A program made the translations under genes and the position numbers. This document shows positions 1 to 11,119 of a stretch of DNA of 64,000 bases, piece after piece; position 1 is the first letter of the stretch; the number at the start of each line of letters is the position of its first letter. Below the pieces are notes generated by a model. That model saw only the letters and a program-made list of their open reading frames with translations, ran no database searches and was not told the DNA's origin. The stretch lies in contig NZ_JOFQ01000008.1 of assembly GCF_000718305.1 (NCBI RefSeq), positions 248,001 through 312,000 of the forward strand, in the 5' to 3' direction. This DNA is from Streptomyces niger. GTDB taxonomy: Bacteria > Actinomycetota > Actinomycetes > Streptomycetales > Streptomycetaceae.

Positions 1-2340
1 AAGCTGTCCGACCTGTTCAGCAAGAAGCTGCTGGTGCAGCTCGCGCTGATCATCTACGTCGGTGGCTCGGTCGTCGCGGGTCTGTCCCAGAACAGCGGCA
101 TGCTGATCGCCTGCCGTGTCGTGCAGGGCATAGGCGTGGGCGGTCTCTCCGCCCTGGCCCAGATCGTCATGGCCGCGATGATCTCCCCGCGTGAGCGCGG
201 GCGGTACAGCGGCTACCTCGGTGCCGTGTTCGCCGTTGCCACCGTCGGCGGTCCGCTGCTCGGCGGTGTCATCACCGACACCTCGTGGCTCGGCTGGCGC
301 TGGTGCTTCTACGTCGGCGTGCCCTTTGCGGTGATCGCGCTGATCGTGCTGCAGAAGACCCTGAAGCTGCCCGTCGTCAAGCGCGAGGGCGTCAAGGTCG
401 ACTGGCTCGGCGCCTTCTTCATCAGCGCGGCGGTCTGCCTGCTGCTGGTGTGGGTCACCCTGGCCGGCGACAAGTACGACTGGCTGTCCTGGCAGACCGG
501 TGCCATGGTCGGCGGCGCCGTCGTGCTCGCCCTGATCTTCGTCTTCGTGGAGACCAAGGCCGCCGAGCCGATCATCCCGCTGCGCCTGTTCCGCAACAAG
601 ACGATCTCCCTGGCCTCGCTGGCCTCGCTGTTCGTCGGTATCGCGATGTTCTCCGGCACCGTGTTCTTCAGCCAGTACTTCCAGCTGGCGCGCGGCAAGT
701 CGCCGACGATGTCCGGCGTGATGACCATCCCGATGATCGCGGGCCTGTTCATCTCGTCGACCGTGTCGGGCCAGGTCATCACCAAGACCGGCAAGTGGAA
801 GGCCTGGCTGGTCTCCGGTGGCGTGCTGCTGACCGCGGGTCTCGGCCTGCTGGGCACGATCCGGTACGACACCGAGTACTGGCACGTCGCGATCTTCATG
901 GCCCTGATGGGTCTCGGCATCGGCATGATGATGCAGAACCTGGTCCTCTGCACGCAGAACCAGGTCGCCCCGCAGGACCTCGGCTCCGCCTCGTCCGTCG
1001 TCACCTTCTTCCGCTCCCTCGGCGGTGCGGTCGGTGTCTCGGCGCTCGGTGCGGTGCTGGCAACCCGAGTCACGCACTACGTCAAGGACGGCCTGGCCGA
1101 CCTCGGACCGGCTGCCGCCAAGGCGGCGGGTCAGGCCGGCGGCGGTGGCGGGATCCCGGACCTGGACGCCCTCCCGGCGCCGCTCCGTACGATCATGGAG
1201 AGTGCCTACGGGCACGCAGTCGCCGACATCTTCCTGATCGCCGCCCCCTGCGCGCTCCTCGCCTTCCTTCTGACGCTTTTCATCAAGGAGGTCGCCTTGA
1301 AGACCAAGGGTGGACTGGCCCAGTCCTCCGACGACGGCTCGGACGCCACGGCGCCCGACGCCACCACGGACGCCGCTGCCGCGCCGGCCGCCGCCGCGGC
1401 CCCGGCCGCCGCTTCGGCCGCCTCGACCGAGGAGCTGGAGCCGGCCCTGGTCGGCGCCCCGTCCGTCGCTCCGGACGAGCACGCCCCGTCCTGGGCCCAG
1501 CCGCAGCCGGCCGCGGCCGCGCAGGGGCAGCGCCTGGCGGCGTACGCCTCCGCCGGCGACCCCGGCACCCCGGAGGGCCCGGCCATCACCGGCTTCGTCC
1601 GGAACGCCGACGGCCAGCCGGTGGCGCGCTCCGCGGTCACGCTGATCTCCCTCAGCGGCCGCCAGCTGGGTCGCTCGGTGGCCCAGGCCAACGGCTCGTA
1701 CGTGCTCAACGCCCCCGGCGCCGGCTCGTACGTCCTGATCGCGGCCGCCGACGGCCACCAGCCGCAGGCGTCCACGGTCGTCGTCGGCGACCAGCCGATC
1801 GGCTACGACATCCTGCTCAGCGGCACCAGCGGCCTGCGCGGCCAGGTCCGCAGCGTGGTCACCGGCGAGCCGGTGGACGGCGCAATGGTCGTGGTCACGG
1901 ACGTCCGCGGTGAGGTGCTGGCGACCGGCAAGACCGGCGCCGAGGGTGCCTTCTCCTTCGACGAGCTGGCCGCCGGTACGTACACCGTCGCGGTGAACGC
2001 CACCGACTTCCGGCCGACCGCACAGCCGGTCGAGGTCAGCGGTCAGGGCATCACCCGCGTCGAGATCGCGCTGCAGTCCGGCGCCCGCGTCCAGGGCGTC
2101 GTCCGGGCCGGTGCGGACCGTCGTCCCCTGCCGGACGCACGGGTCACGCTGGTCGACGCGGCCGGCAACGTGGTCGCCACCTCCACAACCGGTGAGGACG
2201 GCGCGTACGCCTTCACCGACCTGGACACCGGCGACTACACGGTGATCGCCAGCGGATACCCGCCGGTGGCCAACGCGCTGTCGGTGGACGCGAGCGGGGT
2301 CGACGGACACAACGTCGAACTCGCCCACCCGGGCGACTGA
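1..2340 (+). CDS. MFS drug exporter (DHA2/EmrB-QacA type) fused to C-terminal carboxypeptidase-regulatory-like repeats, 5' partial
   Basis: The reading frame is open from base 1, so the N terminus lies outside the window. Residues 1 to about 415 are the later part of a 14-helix major facilitator exporter: many hydrophobic helices and the motif CRVVQGIGVGG followed by SPRERGRYSGY. By family this is a proton-driven drug or metabolite exporter in the cytoplasmic membrane. After the last helix comes an Ala-rich linker, then about 250 residues with three repeats of the form ITGFVRNADGQPV, LRGQVRSVVTGEPV and VQGVVRAGADRRPL, each followed by a GSY/GAF/GAY-type strand, typical of CarboxypepD_reg/Cna-B-like beta-sandwich domains. 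Such a tail on an MFS protein is unusual. The next gene carries the same kind of domain, so the two may work together. Substrate unknown. Confidence 0.85.
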   Translation, partial: KLSDLFSKKLLVQLALIIYVGGSVVAGLSQNSGMLIACRVVQGIGVGGLSALAQIVMAAMISPRERGRYSGYLGAVFAVATVGGPLLGGVITDTSWLGWRWCFYVGVPFAVIALIVLQKTLKLPVVKREGVKVDWLGAFFISAAVCLLLVWVTLAGDKYDWLSWQTGAMVGGAVVLALIFVFVETKAAEPIIPLRLFRNKTISLASLASLFVGIAMFSGTVFFSQYFQLARGKSPTMSGVMTIPMIAGLFISSTVSGQVITKTGKWKAWLVSGGVLLTAGLGLLGTIRYDTEYWHVAIFMALMGLGIGMMMQNLVLCTQNQVAPQDLGSASSVVTFFRSLGGAVGVSALGAVLATRVTHYVKDGLADLGPAAAKAAGQAGGGGGIPDLDALPAPLRTIMESAYGHAVADIFLIAAPCALLAFLLTLFIKEVALKTKGGLAQSSDDGSDATAPDATTDAAAAPAAAAAPAAASAASTEELEPALVGAPSVAPDEHAPSWAQPQPAAAAQGQRLAAYASAGDPGTPEGPAITGFVRNADGQPVARSAVTLISLSGRQLGRSVAQANGSYVLNAPGAGSYVLIAAADGHQPQASTVVVGDQPIGYDILLSGTSGLRGQVRSVVTGEPVDGAMVVVTDVRGEVLATGKTGAEGAFSFDELAAGTYTVAVNATDFRPTAQPVEVSGQGITRVEIALQSGARVQGVVRAGADRRPLPDARVTLVDAAGNVVATSTTGEDGAYAFTDLDTGDYTVIASGYPPVANALSVDASGVDGHNVELAHPGD

Positions 2341-2540
2341 CACCGTCCAGGCGATAGAGCCAACGGGGGCCGGGGCATCTCGCCCCGTGAGCACAGCCCC
2401 GGTCGGGGGCACGCATTGAGCGGAGACGCGCCCCGGACCGGACCACAGGGCCCCGGCGGCGGCGGGCATCAAAGGCAGGGGACGGCCTGCTCGCCGCCGG
2501 CCGGGGCCCACATGTACCAAGCACGACATCGGGAGTGGGT
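2341..2540. other. intergenic region with a short GC hairpin
   Basis: Between the MFS and YceI genes. A short hairpin (CGGGGC at 2371-2376, GCCCCG at 2382-2387) could be a weak terminator. A GGGAG ribosome site at 2531-2535 precedes the YceI start. No gene seen. Confidence 0.4.
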
Positions 2541-3377
2541 ATGAGTTCGACTGGCGCGGGCGTTCGGGCACAGGTCCGGACACGCGACGGCTGGGCGGTC
2601 AAGCACGCGGTGCTGACCGTCACGGACATGACGGGCACGCAGGTCCTGCGGGCCACGGCGGACGAGGACGGCCTCGTACGCGACACGACGCCGCTGCAGC
2701 CCGGCCCGTACACGGTGATCGTGACGGCCGTGGGCTACGCGCCGGTCGCCTCGACCTCGATCGTGACGGCGAGCGGCCGGATGGACGTCGGCAACCTGAC
2801 GCTCTCCCGGCAGGGCGGCGCCGAGCTGCCCCCGCCCGGACCGTGGACGATCGACCCGGTGCATTCGTCGGTGGCCGCGTCCGCGCAGCACCTGGGCATC
2901 TCCAGCGTGCGCGGCCGGTTCACGGAGTTCGCGGGCCGGATCGACATCGCCGAGGACGTCACGAAGTCGCGCGTCGAGGCGGTCATCAAGGCCTCGTCGA
3001 TCGACACCGGCAACGGGATGCGCGACGGCCACCTGCGCAACTCCGACTTCCTGGACGTGGAGACCTACCCGGAGCTGACCTACCGGTCGACCGGTCTCAC
3101 GGAAGCCGGCCCGGACCGCTGGATCGTCCACGGCAACCTCTCGCTGCACGGCGTGGAGCGCGAGGTGGACCTGAACCTCTCGTACCTGGGTACCGGCCCT
3201 GACCCGTGGGGCGGCACCCGGGCGGCGTTCAGCGCCACCGCCGAGCTGCGCCGCGAGGACTTCAAGATGAACTACAACCAGGTCGTCGCCGCGGGCATCG
3301 CCGCCATCGGCACCACCCTGCGGGTGGAGCTGGACATCCAGGCGGTCCAGGGGGACTCACTGCCGATGGCGGGCTGA
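2541..3377 (+). CDS. YceI family protein with N-terminal carboxypeptidase-regulatory-like domain
   Basis: 278 residues. Residues about 5-90 resemble a CarboxypepD_reg-type beta-sandwich (VRAQVRTRDGWAVKHAVLTV, then GLVRDTTPLQPGPYTVIV). From about residue 95, WTIDPVHSSV begins a YceI domain with the expected strands: VRGRFTEFAGRIDI, then DGHLRNSDFLDVETYPELTYRST, ending REDFKMNYNQ. YceI proteins are lipocalin-like barrels that bind isoprenoid or other amphiphilic ligands. No signal peptide or membrane helix is evident, so the protein is probably cytoplasmic. ATG at 2541 is chosen because GGGAG ends five bases upstream; an in-frame GTG at 2535 overlaps that site. It follows the MFS fusion gene on the same strand, which shares the regulatory-like domain. 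Confidence 0.88.
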   Translation: MSSTGAGVRAQVRTRDGWAVKHAVLTVTDMTGTQVLRATADEDGLVRDTTPLQPGPYTVIVTAVGYAPVASTSIVTASGRMDVGNLTLSRQGGAELPPPGPWTIDPVHSSVAASAQHLGISSVRGRFTEFAGRIDIAEDVTKSRVEAVIKASSIDTGNGMRDGHLRNSDFLDVETYPELTYRSTGLTEAGPDRWIVHGNLSLHGVEREVDLNLSYLGTGPDPWGGTRAAFSATAELRREDFKMNYNQVVAAGIAAIGTTLRVELDIQAVQGDSLPMAG

Positions 3378-3431
3378 GCCCCCGTCGGCCGATCACTCCC
3401 GACGGCCGCCGGTCACCCGGCAGCGACATGA

Positions 3432-3471
3432 GGGCGGTGGCTGTCCCTTCGCGGACAGCCACCGCCCTTTT
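3432..3471 (+). terminator. rho-independent terminator after YceI gene
   Basis: A perfect 15-bp stem (3432-3446 with 3453-3467), six-base loop and TTTT run directly after. It lies between convergent YceI (+) and TetR (-) genes. Confidence 0.85.
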
Positions 3472-3506
3472 CCGTGCGGTCGGAGTGGCCCACCGTACGT
3501 AGGCCG

Positions 3507-4280
3507 TCAGGGCATGCGGCCCCGGTCGCGCATCGCCTCGATGCCGGCGATCTGCACGTCCAGCGCGAAGGCGAAGTCGCGCTCGCGCATCTCCCGGACG
3601 CCGATGCCCTGCCGCAGCTCCAGGGTCCTGGCGGACATCTCCATCGTCTCGGCGAACTCCGGGCGGTCCTGCACGGCCCCGATGACCTCGTCGAACTGCT
3701 CGTCCAGCGTCTTGCCGGTCTCCTGGGAGCGCTGCTCGTGCAGCCCCTCGACCGTGCTGAAGCCGTAGACGAACTGGAAGATCGAGCCCAGCGCGCCGGA
3801 GACCTGCTCGGGGCTCAGCCCGCTGTCCCGCATGATCCGCAGCGTCGCGTTGGAGAACGCGATCGCGTGCGGGCCCACGTTCAGGTACTCCCCCAGCAGC
3901 CGCGGCGCCCAGCGGTGGGTGACCAGGACCTTGCGGTACTCGGCGGCGAGGTGCCGCAGGTGGTCCCGCCAGTCCTTCGCCGGATCGTCCTCGGCCGGCA
4001 GCTCGATCTCGCCGGCCACCGCGTCGATGGCCAGCTCCAGCAGGTCGTCCTTGGTGTCGACGTACCAGTAGACCGACATCGCCGTGACGCCGAGCGCGGC
4101 GGCCAGCCGCCGCATCGAGAACTTTGCCAGCCCGTCCGCGTCCAACAGCCGGACCGTCGTCTCCACGATCTTGTCCAGGTCCAACCCGGCCGGCTGGTCC
4201 GTCTTCCGCTTCGGCGGAGGACGTTCGGTCAGCCAGACACTCTTCCGCGGCTTGCCGGCGCGGCTGCCCGTCGCTGCCAT
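3507..4280 (-). CDS. TetR/AcrR family transcriptional regulator
   Basis: 257 residues. A basic N-terminal arm precedes a TetR-type helix-turn-helix: LDLDKIVETTVRLLDADGLA, then SMRRLAAALGVTAMSVYWYVDTKDDLLELA. The YWYV and KDDLL pattern and the long ligand domain resemble the tetracycline-repressor C-terminal class. It lies 54 bp downstream of the MFS exporter gene on the same strand, so it is probably co-transcribed with the pump it controls. GGGAGGG eight bases upstream supports the ATG. The likely operator is the repeat cluster upstream of the exporter at 5957-6016, which would make the pair autoregulated. Inducer unknown. Confidence 0.88.
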   Translation of the reverse strand: MAATGSRAGKPRKSVWLTERPPPKRKTDQPAGLDLDKIVETTVRLLDADGLAKFSMRRLAAALGVTAMSVYWYVDTKDDLLELAIDAVAGEIELPAEDDPAKDWRDHLRHLAAEYRKVLVTHRWAPRLLGEYLNVGPHAIAFSNATLRIMRDSGLSPEQVSGALGSIFQFVYGFSTVEGLHEQRSQETGKTLDEQFDEVIGAVQDRPEFAETMEMSARTLELRQGIGVREMRERDFAFALDVQIAGIEAMRDRGRMP

Positions 4281-4334
4281 GGCGCGCCCTCCCTCATCGC
4301 TGAACTGGTCGTACGCGGTCCTGCCGCCTCGATG

Positions 4335-5951
4335 CTATTCCGCTTCGGCACGGGAGCGCCCCGCTCGTCCGCCCGCCTCCGCAGCCGGTACGGCGGTCTC
4401 CCCGGCCACCGGGGCGGGCGTGGCGTCCGGGGCCACCGCCTCCGTCGTGGCGGCCCGTTCGGCGCGCTCGGCGCGGCCGAGCAGGACGCCGGCGACCACA
4501 CCGCCGGCGAACACCGCGGCGGCCCCGACCAGTTGGCTGGTCTGGATGCCGGCCGCGAAGGCGTCGCGTACGGCGGCCCGGTCGGCGTCCGTACGGGCCG
4601 CCGCGAGCGCGGCGGGCAGCGAGCCGGCGCCGGCCGCGACCGCCGGGATCAGCGCGGCGAACCGGGAGTTGAGCACCGCGCCGAGGACGGCGACGCCCAG
4701 GCCCTGGCCGCACTCCATGAGCGTGCCGTTGACGCCGGCGCCGACGCCCGCCTTGGCGGGCGGGATCGCGGACATGATGGCGTTGGCCATGGCCGGCATC
4801 GACAGCGCGACGCCGACGCCCATGACGATCAGGCCGGCGAGCATGCCGCTGTAGGAGCCGGCGCCCGAGAGCGAGATGGCCGCGAGGCCGCCCGCGAGCA
4901 GGGTCATGCCGACGGCTATGGTCCGCGGCGTACCGAGCTTGACCATCAGCCGGCCGGCGAGGCCGGAGAAGTTCAGGACGACGGCGGTCAGGGCGAGCGG
5001 CGCGATGCGCAGCCCCGCCTCCAGCGGCTCGTAACCGAGCACCAGCTGCAGGTGCTGGGTGAGCAGGAACATCGAGCCGCCCATGCCGAACGCCACGAGG
5101 ATGCCGCCCGCGACGGCGCCGACGAACTTGCGGTCGCGGAAGAAGTGCATGTCCAGCATGGGGTGCGGGGTGTGCAGCTCCCAGCGGGCGAAGGCGGCGA
5201 GCGCGAGGAGGCCGATGACGGCGGAGCCCAGGACGCGGGCGGAGAGCCAGCCGTGGTCGGGCCCGGAGATGATCGCGAAGACCACGCAGACCATGCCGAT
5301 CATGGACAGCAGGGCGCCGGGCAGGTCGGGCCGTTCCCCGGAGGGATTTTTGGACTCCGGCACCAGCTTCAGCACGGCGATCAGGGCGAGCACCGCGACC
5401 GGGAGGTTGATCAGGAAGATCGAGCCCCACCAGAAGTGGTCGAGCAGCGTACCGCCGATGAGCGGCCCGGCGGCGAAGCCGAGGGAGTTGACCGCGCCCC
5501 AGATGCCGATCGCCTTGGGGCGCTCCTCGTTGTCGAAGATCTGGACGACGACGGCGAGGGTGGTGGTCATCAGCAGCGCGCCGCCGATGCCCATGCCGGC
5601 CCGGGCGGCGATCAGTTGGCCGGCGGACTGCGCGAAGCCGGCGCACACCGAGCCGATGCCGAACAGCACCAGGCCGCCGGCCAGCATCTTCTTACGGCCG
5701 TAGCGGTCGGCGGCGTTGCCGGCCGTGAGCAGCAGGCCGGACTGGACCAGCGAATAGGCGTTGATCATCCACTGGATGTCGGCGGTGGACGCGCCCAACT
5801 CCTTGTTCAGGGAGGGGACGGCGACGTTGAGGATGGTGTTGTCCAGAAGGACGGTGAGCTGCGCGAGGCAGATGACGCCGAGGATGATCCAGCGCGTGGG
5901 ATGGCGCGGTGGGCTCTCGGCGGAGACGGCAGCGGAGGCCACGGGGGACAT
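4335..5951 (-). CDS. MFS transporter, DHA2 (EmrB/QacA) drug exporter family
   Basis: 538 residues, about 14 predicted helices. Family motifs include LDNTILNVAVPSL in helix 1, WMINAYSLVQSGLLL, and ADRYGRKKMLAGG (motif A). This class exports hydrophobic drugs or antibiotics using the proton gradient across the cytoplasmic membrane. The Ala/Glu-rich C-terminal tail is cytoplasmic. The ATG has GGAG six bases upstream; this ribosome site lies inside one arm of a 12-bp inverted repeat (5957-5968), so a repressor bound there would also cover the translation start. A TetR regulator gene follows in the same direction. Substrate cannot be read from sequence. Confidence 0.9.
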   Translation of the reverse strand: MSPVASAAVSAESPPRHPTRWIILGVICLAQLTVLLDNTILNVAVPSLNKELGASTADIQWMINAYSLVQSGLLLTAGNAADRYGRKKMLAGGLVLFGIGSVCAGFAQSAGQLIAARAGMGIGGALLMTTTLAVVVQIFDNEERPKAIGIWGAVNSLGFAAGPLIGGTLLDHFWWGSIFLINLPVAVLALIAVLKLVPESKNPSGERPDLPGALLSMIGMVCVVFAIISGPDHGWLSARVLGSAVIGLLALAAFARWELHTPHPMLDMHFFRDRKFVGAVAGGILVAFGMGGSMFLLTQHLQLVLGYEPLEAGLRIAPLALTAVVLNFSGLAGRLMVKLGTPRTIAVGMTLLAGGLAAISLSGAGSYSGMLAGLIVMGVGVALSMPAMANAIMSAIPPAKAGVGAGVNGTLMECGQGLGVAVLGAVLNSRFAALIPAVAAGAGSLPAALAAARTDADRAAVRDAFAAGIQTSQLVGAAAVFAGGVVAGVLLGRAERAERAATTEAVAPDATPAPVAGETAVPAAEAGGRAGRSRAEAE

Positions 5952-5956
5952 GCAGG

Positions 5957-6016
5957 CTCCCTGTACGGATGTGAGCGGATCACTTACACCGTACAGGGAG
6001 TCTTATACGCCGTACA
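5957..6016 (-). promoter_or_regulatory. probable TetR operator/promoter region of the exporter operon
   Basis: A perfect 12-bp inverted repeat, CTCCCTGTACGG (5957-5968) and CCGTACAGGGAG (5989-6000), overlaps the exporter ribosome site. Two direct copies of a related half, TACACCGTACA (5985-5995) and TACGCCGTACA (6006-6016), start 21 bp apart, two helical turns. Their position immediately upstream of an exporter-TetR operon suggests the operator of the encoded TetR. Confidence 0.7.
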
Positions 6017-6040
6017 TTTTGTTTTCGGCCGCTGCCCGTC

Positions 6041-8178
<2,138 letters not shown>

Positions 8179-8182
<4 letters not shown>

Positions 8183-9558
8183 CGGGAGCTCCTGGAATCG
8201 CCGGTGCCCTGCCGGGCGGGGGTGGTGCCCGGGAAGACCCAGGCGCGGAAGAGGAGGAAGCGGAGCACGGTCGCGGCGAGGTTCGCGGCGATCAGTACGG
8301 CCAGTTCGGTGCCGTGCGAGGCGTCGCCGGCCGCCGCGTTCAGGGCCGCCAGCGAACCGCTGGTCAGCGCGAGGCCGATGGCGAAGACGACCAGGCCCTG
8401 GGCCTGATGGCGGACCGCGCGGTCCCGGCCCCGCACCCCGAAGGTCAGACGGCGGTTCGCTGCGGTGTTGCCCAGCGCGCAGAGCAACTGGGCCAGCGCG
8501 TTGGCGGCCTGCGGCCCGATGCCGAGCCGGAAGAGCGAATACAGCAGCAGGTAGGCGACCGTGCTGAGCGCGCCGATCGCACAGAAGCCGACGAGCTGGC
8601 GGGCGAGTCCGCCCGGTACGCCGGGCAGCTGCCGGTCACGCGGGTCGTCGCCGAAGGGCCGGGCCAGCCGGTCCAGCGGCAGCGCGCCGGTGGCCAGCGC
8701 CCGGCCCACCCGCCAGACCCCCTTGAGGTCGTCGGTGGCGGTCTTCACGATGTGGACGGTGCTGTCGGGGTCGTCGACCCAGTCCACCGGCACCTCGTGG
8801 ATCCGCAGCCCGGCCCGCTCGGCGAGGACCAGCATCTCGGTGTCGAAGAACCAGCCGGTGTCCTCGACCATCGGCAGCAGCCGCTGCGCCACGTCACCGC
8901 GGATCGCCTTGAAGCCGCACTGCGCGTCGCTGAACCGCGCGGCCAGCGAACCGCGCAGGATCACGTTGTAGCTGCGCGAGATGAACTCCCGCTTCGGGCC
9001 GCGGACCACCCGCGAGCTGCGGGCCAGCCGGGAGCCGATCGCCAGGTCGGAGTGGCCGGAGATCAGCGGCGCCACCAACGGCAGCAGCGCGTTCAGGTCG
9101 GTGGACAGGTCCACGTCCATGTACGCCAGGACGGGCGCGTCGGACCTCGACCAGACGGTACGCAGCGCCCGGCCGCGCCCCTTCTGCTCCAGCCGTACCG
9201 CCGTGACCTCGGCGATCTCGTCGTCCAGCCGGGCCGAGACCTCCGGTGTGGTGTCGGTGCTCGCGTTGTCCGCGACGGTGATCCGGAAGCCGTACGGGAA
9301 CGTGTGGGTCAGGTACTCGTGGAGCCGCCGCACGCACGGTTCGAGGTCGCGCTCCTCGTTGTAGACCGGGATCACCACGTCCAGGACGGTCGTGGTCCGG
9401 CCGGGGCGCAGGTGCTCGCGCGGCGGCAGGGAGCCCAGCGGGACGGGGGCCGATGCCGGTTCCGGCGCGTGAGCCTGGGAGTGGCCCGGGGCCGGAGTGG
9501 GGCCCGGGGCCGGCTGTGTCGTCGTCATGCCCCCGACGTTCGTCGGCCCCGCTGTCAC
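8179..9558 (-). CDS. bifunctional GT2 polyprenyl-phosphate glycosyltransferase / GtrA-like flippase
   Basis: 459 residues. After a Pro/Ala-rich leader, residues about 60-300 form a dolichol-phosphate-mannose-synthase-like GT2 domain: VLDVVIPVYNEERDLEPCVRRL, DNASTDTTPEVS, then YMDVDLSTDL carrying the DxD-type metal site. Residues about 325-455 are a four-helix GtrA-like domain (LVGFCAIGALSTVAYLLLYSLF). The inferred reaction is sugar transfer from a nucleotide donor to undecaprenyl phosphate, with GtrA moving the product across the membrane. The GTG start shares GTGA with the stop of the histidine-kinase gene; an in-frame ATG ten codons later is possible. The downstream GT39 enzyme overlaps by four bases, so the four genes form one translationally coupled operon. 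Confidence 0.88.
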
Positions 9559-11105
9559 CCCCGTGTGGTGAGCCTGTGCCCTGCCTGTGAGTCCGCAGCG
9601 GGCTCCGTCGCAGGCGTCACGAACGGCTCGTCACCGGGCGCCGCGGCGGGCAGCCGGACCGTGAAGACGGTCCGTCCGGGCACGCTGTCCACGCCCACCT
9701 CGCCGCCGTGCGCGGCCACCACGGCGCGGACGATGGCCAGGCCGAGGCCGGTGCTCCCGGCCGCCCGCGACCGCGAGGCGTCGCCGCGCGCGAACCGCTC
9801 GAAGACGCGCGGCAGCGTCGCCGCCGGGATGCCGGGACCGTCGTCCTCGACCTGGAGCAGCACGGACGGGCCGTACCGGACCACCCGCGCGGTGACCGTC
9901 GTGCCCTCGGGGGTGTGCGTACGGGCGTTGGCGAGCAGGTTGACCAGCACCTGGTGCAGGCGCGCCGCGTCCGCCCGGACGAGCGCGGGGGCCTCGGGGA
10001 GTCCGAGGCGCCAGCGGTGGCCGGAGCCGGCCGCGCGGGCGTCGCTGACCGCGTCCACGACCAACGGGGAGAGGTCGGTGACCGCGTAGGACAGCGGGCG
10101 GCCCGCGTCCAGCCGGGCGAGCAGCAGCAGGTCCTCCACCAGTCCCGTCATCCGGGTCGCCTCGGACTCGATGCGGCCCAGCGCGTGCCGGGTGTCGGGG
10201 CCCGGCTCCTCGCGGCCGCGCCGGGTCAGTTCGGCGTAACCGCGGATGGAGGCGAGCGGCGTCCGCAGCTCGTGGCTGGCGTCGGCGACGAACTGCCGTA
10301 CCCGCGTCTCGCTCTCCTGCCGCACGGCCAGCGCCGAACCGACGTGCCCCAGCATGCGGTTGAGCGCCGCGCCGACCTGCCCGACCTCGGTACGCGGATC
10401 GGCCTCGGCGGCGGGGACCCGCTCGTGGAGCGCCACCTCGCCCTGGTGAAGGGGGAGTTCGGAGACGCGGGTGGCGGTGGCGGCGACCCTGCGCAGCGGC
10501 CGCAGCGCGATGCCCACCATCGAGGCGCCCGCGATGCCCGCCGCGACCAGCCCGGCGGCCGTCACGCAGACCTCGACCAGCACGAGGGTGCCGACGGTGT
10601 CCGCCACCTGGTTCAGCGGGAGCCCGATGACCACCGAGCCGTCCTTGGTGGACTGGACGCGGTAGTCGCCCAGGCCGGGCAGGGTGGCGGTGTGCGGAGC
10701 GCCGTCCCGGGGGACGTCGGCCAGCGCCTGACGCTGGGCCGGGTTCAGCGGGTCGAGGTGATCGGCCGGGTCGCGGCTCTTGACGTCGTTGTTCTTCGCG
10801 CCCCGGACGATCTCGCCGTCGGGCGAGACCCGGCCGCCGACGGTCCCGGTCGGCTGGCCCGGCATCGCGACGAAGTCCAGGCTCTGCCCGAACGGATCGT
10901 GCGCCGCTATCGGTCCCTGGGTGCGCCAGACGGCGTCCTTCAACTGGTCGTCGAGCTGCGTCTGGAGGTAGGAGTGCAACGCGATCGTCGTGACCGTGCC
11001 GATGACGGTGGCGACCACGGCGATCAGCGTGACCGCGGCCACCACCAGCCGGGTACGCAGCGACCACGGGCGCCGGCCGGAACGGCCGCCGGGGCTACGG
11101 GACAT
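9555..11105 (-). CDS. two-component sensor histidine kinase
   Basis: 516 residues. Membrane helix at about 20-42 (LVVAAVTLIAVVATVIGTV), an extracytoplasmic sensor region to about 175, a second helix, a HAMP region, then HisKA with FVADASHELRTPLASIRGYAEL, where the H is the phospho-acceptor. The catalytic domain has LHQVLVNLLANARTHTPEG (N box), VEDDGPGIP (G1) and GSTGLGLAIVRAVVAAHGGE (G2). All key residues are present, so it should be active. The frame is open further upstream into the regulator gene; ATG at 11105 is chosen because it follows the regulator stop by 14 bases. Partner is the upstream OmpR-type regulator; targets probably include the operon itself. Signal unknown. Confidence 0.92.
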   Translation of the reverse strand: MSRSPGGRSGRRPWSLRTRLVVAAVTLIAVVATVIGTVTTIALHSYLQTQLDDQLKDAVWRTQGPIAAHDPFGQSLDFVAMPGQPTGTVGGRVSPDGEIVRGAKNNDVKSRDPADHLDPLNPAQRQALADVPRDGAPHTATLPGLGDYRVQSTKDGSVVIGLPLNQVADTVGTLVLVEVCVTAAGLVAAGIAGASMVGIALRPLRRVAATATRVSELPLHQGEVALHERVPAAEADPRTEVGQVGAALNRMLGHVGSALAVRQESETRVRQFVADASHELRTPLASIRGYAELTRRGREEPGPDTRHALGRIESEATRMTGLVEDLLLLARLDAGRPLSYAVTDLSPLVVDAVSDARAAGSGHRWRLGLPEAPALVRADAARLHQVLVNLLANARTHTPEGTTVTARVVRYGPSVLLQVEDDGPGIPAATLPRVFERFARGDASRSRAAGSTGLGLAIVRAVVAAHGGEVGVDSVPGRTVFTVRLPAAAPGDEPFVTPATEPAADSQAGHRLTTRG

Positions 11106-11119
11106 GAGCGTCGGACCGC

